Positions 61,934 to 64,000 of a DNA stretch of 64,000 nt are shown here, in pieces. Every line of letters begins with the position of its first letter. Positions within the stretch are counted from its first letter, which is position 1. The stretch is from Deefgea piscis (GTDB taxonomy: Bacteria > Pseudomonadota > Gammaproteobacteria > Burkholderiales > Chitinibacteraceae). The stretch covers positions 1,922,001 through 1,986,000 of the forward strand of contig NZ_CP054143.1 in assembly GCF_013284055.1 (NCBI RefSeq), given 5' to 3'. The translations under genes were made by a program, and so were the position numbers. The notes below the pieces were generated by a model. It had not been told where the DNA came from. It searched no databases and worked only from the letters and a program-made list of their open reading frames with translations.

Positions 61934-64000
61934 GCCACTGGCAAGTTTATTATCACAGCAAAAACAGTTTAGAAGACATAATTTTCAGCAAGCATTGGTA
62001 TTGTCAGAGAAATTAGTCGAGCAAGCCCAAGAGGCCGGTAATGAAACAATATTGGCTCAAGCGCTTTTTTTACGTGGCGAGGCATTTGAAAAAACAGGGA
62101 ATTATATTTCCGCTAGACAAATATTAGAATCGGCTTTAAAAATTGCAGTGAATCTAAATTTGGATGCACTGTTGTTAGATATTTATGAATGTCTAGGTAA
62201 AGTGTATTACATTTTAGGTGATTTAAATAATGCATTAAGTACTTGGGGGCAGTGTCTTGAGCTCGCACTTGATCAACATTCTATTGTTCATTATATAAAG
62301 GCCTATGTAGGAATTGGCGGTGTTTATTTGTATTTTGACATGGCTGAAGAGTCTTTGCGGCACCATAAAATTGCCTATGATTATGTTCAAGAATTAAATG
62401 ATGACCAATTACTCATGATGCTGCATTTATGGTTAGGTCATGATTATCAACGATTAGCACAGCATGAATTAGCCTTGCAGCATTTAGCCTCATGTCGCGC
62501 ACTTTATCCGCAAACGAATGATGCAGGGATGATGAGTGAAGCAATCATGCATTCAGGTTATGCCCAACTAGGCTTGGGGCGATACAACGAAGCGAGGCAA
62601 TGCTTTTTACAAACGATTACTTTGTCGCAACGCCATCATTATGCTTGGTCAACAGTGATGGGGCAGCTGGGAATTGCTGAAGTCGCCTTACTGCAAGGTG
62701 ATATGCAGGTTGCTTTAGTTGAATCGCAACATGCACTTGATGCAGCCTATCAAGGAGGCTCACAACATCAAGAAATGAAAGCGAGTCGAATTCAATCTGC
62801 GGTATATGAGCATATGGGGAAGTTTGAATTGGCGCTGACTTTGTATGAGCGCCATACTGAGTTAGCGATTAAATTAGCCAAAGAGAGAACTTTTACCCAA
62901 ATAGAAAGCAGCACGATGCGCAAGATCTCTCGTATGGAAATGCGATTGAAATTATTAAAATCAGAGCAACAAAAACAAAATATCCTCAATGAGAGTATTC
63001 GGCAGCAAGCAGAACATCTTGCAGAGAAAAATACTTTAATTGCAATTAATCAGGCAAAAAGTGATTTTTTGGCGTTAATTAGTCATGAGATTAGAACCCC
63101 ATTGTCTGGGGTTATTGGCATGCTACGTTTGGCGGGCGGGCAAAAAGAATTGCGTTCTGCGACTCGTACTCAAGTTCGAATGGGTTTAGAAAATGCAGAG
63201 TTATTATTAGAAATCATCAATGATATTCTGGATGCATCAAAAATTGAGTCGGGGAAACTTTCGATTGAATCAATCCCATTTGATTTGATTAAATTATTGC
63301 ATCAAGTGGTTGATTTTTTTACTGCGCGCGCCGAAGAAAAAGGCATCACGTTTATTTTAAATATTTCTCGATTTAGTCCAGTGGGTTGTTTGGGGGATCC
63401 AACTCGGATTCGGCAAATATTATTTAATTTAATTGGTAATTCAATTAAATTTACCGAACAGGGCACAGTGACCATTACGGCGTATCGGGATCATGAACAA
63501 GTTAAAATATTAATTAGTGATACTGGCATTGGCATGGATGAAATGACGATTGGTCGTTTGTTTCAAAAATTTGAGCAGGCTGATACGTCAACAACTCGTA
63601 AATATGGTGGTACTGGCTTAGGGTTATCAATTTGTCGTGGTTTAATTGATTTGATGGATGGCTCTCTCGGGGTGACAAGTGCACCGAATGAGGGGAGCCA
63701 TTTTAGAGTTGAAATTCCATTGCCGATTGCAGATGTGCCTATGGAATTATCAAAATATGAAAGCCCATTGCTGCCGTTAAATTACAAAATAAAAGTATTG
63801 TATGCTGAAGACGTTGAAACGAATCAACTCATTGTGCGTGCATTGCTTGAAGAAATGAATCTTTCATTGACCGTTGTTGATAATGGTGAAGAGGCATTAC
63901 GGGCATTGTCTGAAATGAGTTTTGATGTTGTTTTTATGGACTGGCGTATGCCAATTATGGATGGAATGACCGCAACGCGTTTAATTCGCGAAGGGGGGAA
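61926..64000 (+). CDS. TPR hybrid sensor histidine kinase/response regulator (cut by the right edge)
   Basis: The frame runs from ATG 61926 (GGAG 4 nt upstream) to the edge: 691 residues are visible. TPR repeats (~1-320) resemble those of the two preceding proteins. A coiled coil (~325-375) leads to HisKA with His387 in ISHEIRTPLSG and a HATPase with LIGNSIKFTEQG (~500), DTGIGM (~532) and GGTGLGLSI (~560). A receiver begins at VLYAEDVETNQ (~623), with the phospho-acceptor Asp672 in FMDWRMP. There is no membrane segment, so it senses inside the cell. Whether an Hpt domain follows is not visible. Confidence 0.93.
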   Translation, partial: MSEPLASLLSQQKQFRRHNFQQALVLSEKLVEQAQEAGNETILAQALFLRGEAFEKTGNYISARQILESALKIAVNLNLDALLLDIYECLGKVYYILGDLNNALSTWGQCLELALDQHSIVHYIKAYVGIGGVYLYFDMAEESLRHHKIAYDYVQELNDDQLLMMLHLWLGHDYQRLAQHELALQHLASCRALYPQTNDAGMMSEAIMHSGYAQLGLGRYNEARQCFLQTITLSQRHHYAWSTVMGQLGIAEVALLQGDMQVALVESQHALDAAYQGGSQHQEMKASRIQSAVYEHMGKFELALTLYERHTELAIKLAKERTFTQIESSTMRKISRMEMRLKLLKSEQQKQNILNESIRQQAEHLAEKNTLIAINQAKSDFLALISHEIRTPLSGVIGMLRLAGGQKELRSATRTQVRMGLENAELLLEIINDILDASKIESGKLSIESIPFDLIKLLHQVVDFFTARAEEKGITFILNISRFSPVGCLGDPTRIRQILFNLIGNSIKFTEQGTVTITAYRDHEQVKILISDTGIGMDEMTIGRLFQKFEQADTSTTRKYGGTGLGLSICRGLIDLMDGSLGVTSAPNEGSHFRVEIPLPIADVPMELSKYESPLLPLNYKIKVLYAEDVETNQLIVRALLEEMNLSLTVVDNGEEALRALSEMSFDVVFMDWRMPIMDGMTATRLIREGG

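Overview
The window comes from a Gram-negative bacterium that looks like a betaproteobacterium, probably Neisseriales/Chitinibacteraceae-like. This is inferred from the IF-1 with a C-terminal extension, the alaA-hom-thrC order, the rluC-phosphatase-Rieske-S49 peptidase cluster, the EpsD/E/F/G/exosortase/EpsI set with PEP-CTERM proteins, and the moderate, locally very low GC content. No rRNA, tRNA, CRISPR array, prophage or insertion sequence was recognised.

Layout. Position 1-272 holds the tail of an ABC/SMC-type ATPase, followed by about 600 bp without a credible gene but with two terminators. On the minus strand come infA (873-1136) and a complete ribose operon rbsK-D-A-C-B-R (1411-7285). 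Its promoter region (7286-7420) carries an FNR-type box and two palindromes. A DUF1615-type lipoprotein and a PEP-CTERM protein follow. From 9773 to 35797 all genes point the same way and form a 26-kb exopolysaccharide cluster: epsL, priming glycosyltransferase, epsD, epsE, epsF, epsG, exosortase (epsH/xrtB), epsI, flippase, polymerase, glycosyltransferases, acetyltransferases, two heparinase-like proteins, two CapK-like adenylate-forming enzymes, wecG-type transferase, wecB and wecC. Two more PEP-CTERM genes lie just beyond it, and ugd (47145) could supply UDP-glucuronate. Together these genes should prime a lipid carrier, build a repeat unit that contains uronic acid, flip, polymerise and export it, while the exosortase processes PEP-CTERM proteins.

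The right part is mostly housekeeping: htpG under a textbook sigma-32 promoter, an orphan ParA followed by a frameshifted response regulator with an ATPase domain, alaA-hom-(small membrane protein)-thrC, an Mth938-domain protein, ugd, an amino-acid ABC transporter without its ATPase, an HDOD protein, rne, rluC-phosphatase-Rieske-S49 peptidase, and an orphan MotD/MotB-like stator protein. The window ends in a three-gene operon (58978 to the edge) of two tandem TPR paralogs whose C-termini look like decayed GGDEF domains, followed by a TPR hybrid histidine kinase.

The observations most worth pursuing are this TPR/degenerate-GGDEF/hybrid-kinase operon, an EpsG in which all three Walker motifs are lost, the 1-nt frameshift in the response regulator, and three intrinsic terminators standing only 12-25 nt before the next start codon (before rbsR, the amino-acid-binding protein and its permease). 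A motif shared upstream of two PEP-CTERM genes and an FNR box at -41.5 of a candidate rbs promoter complete the list.
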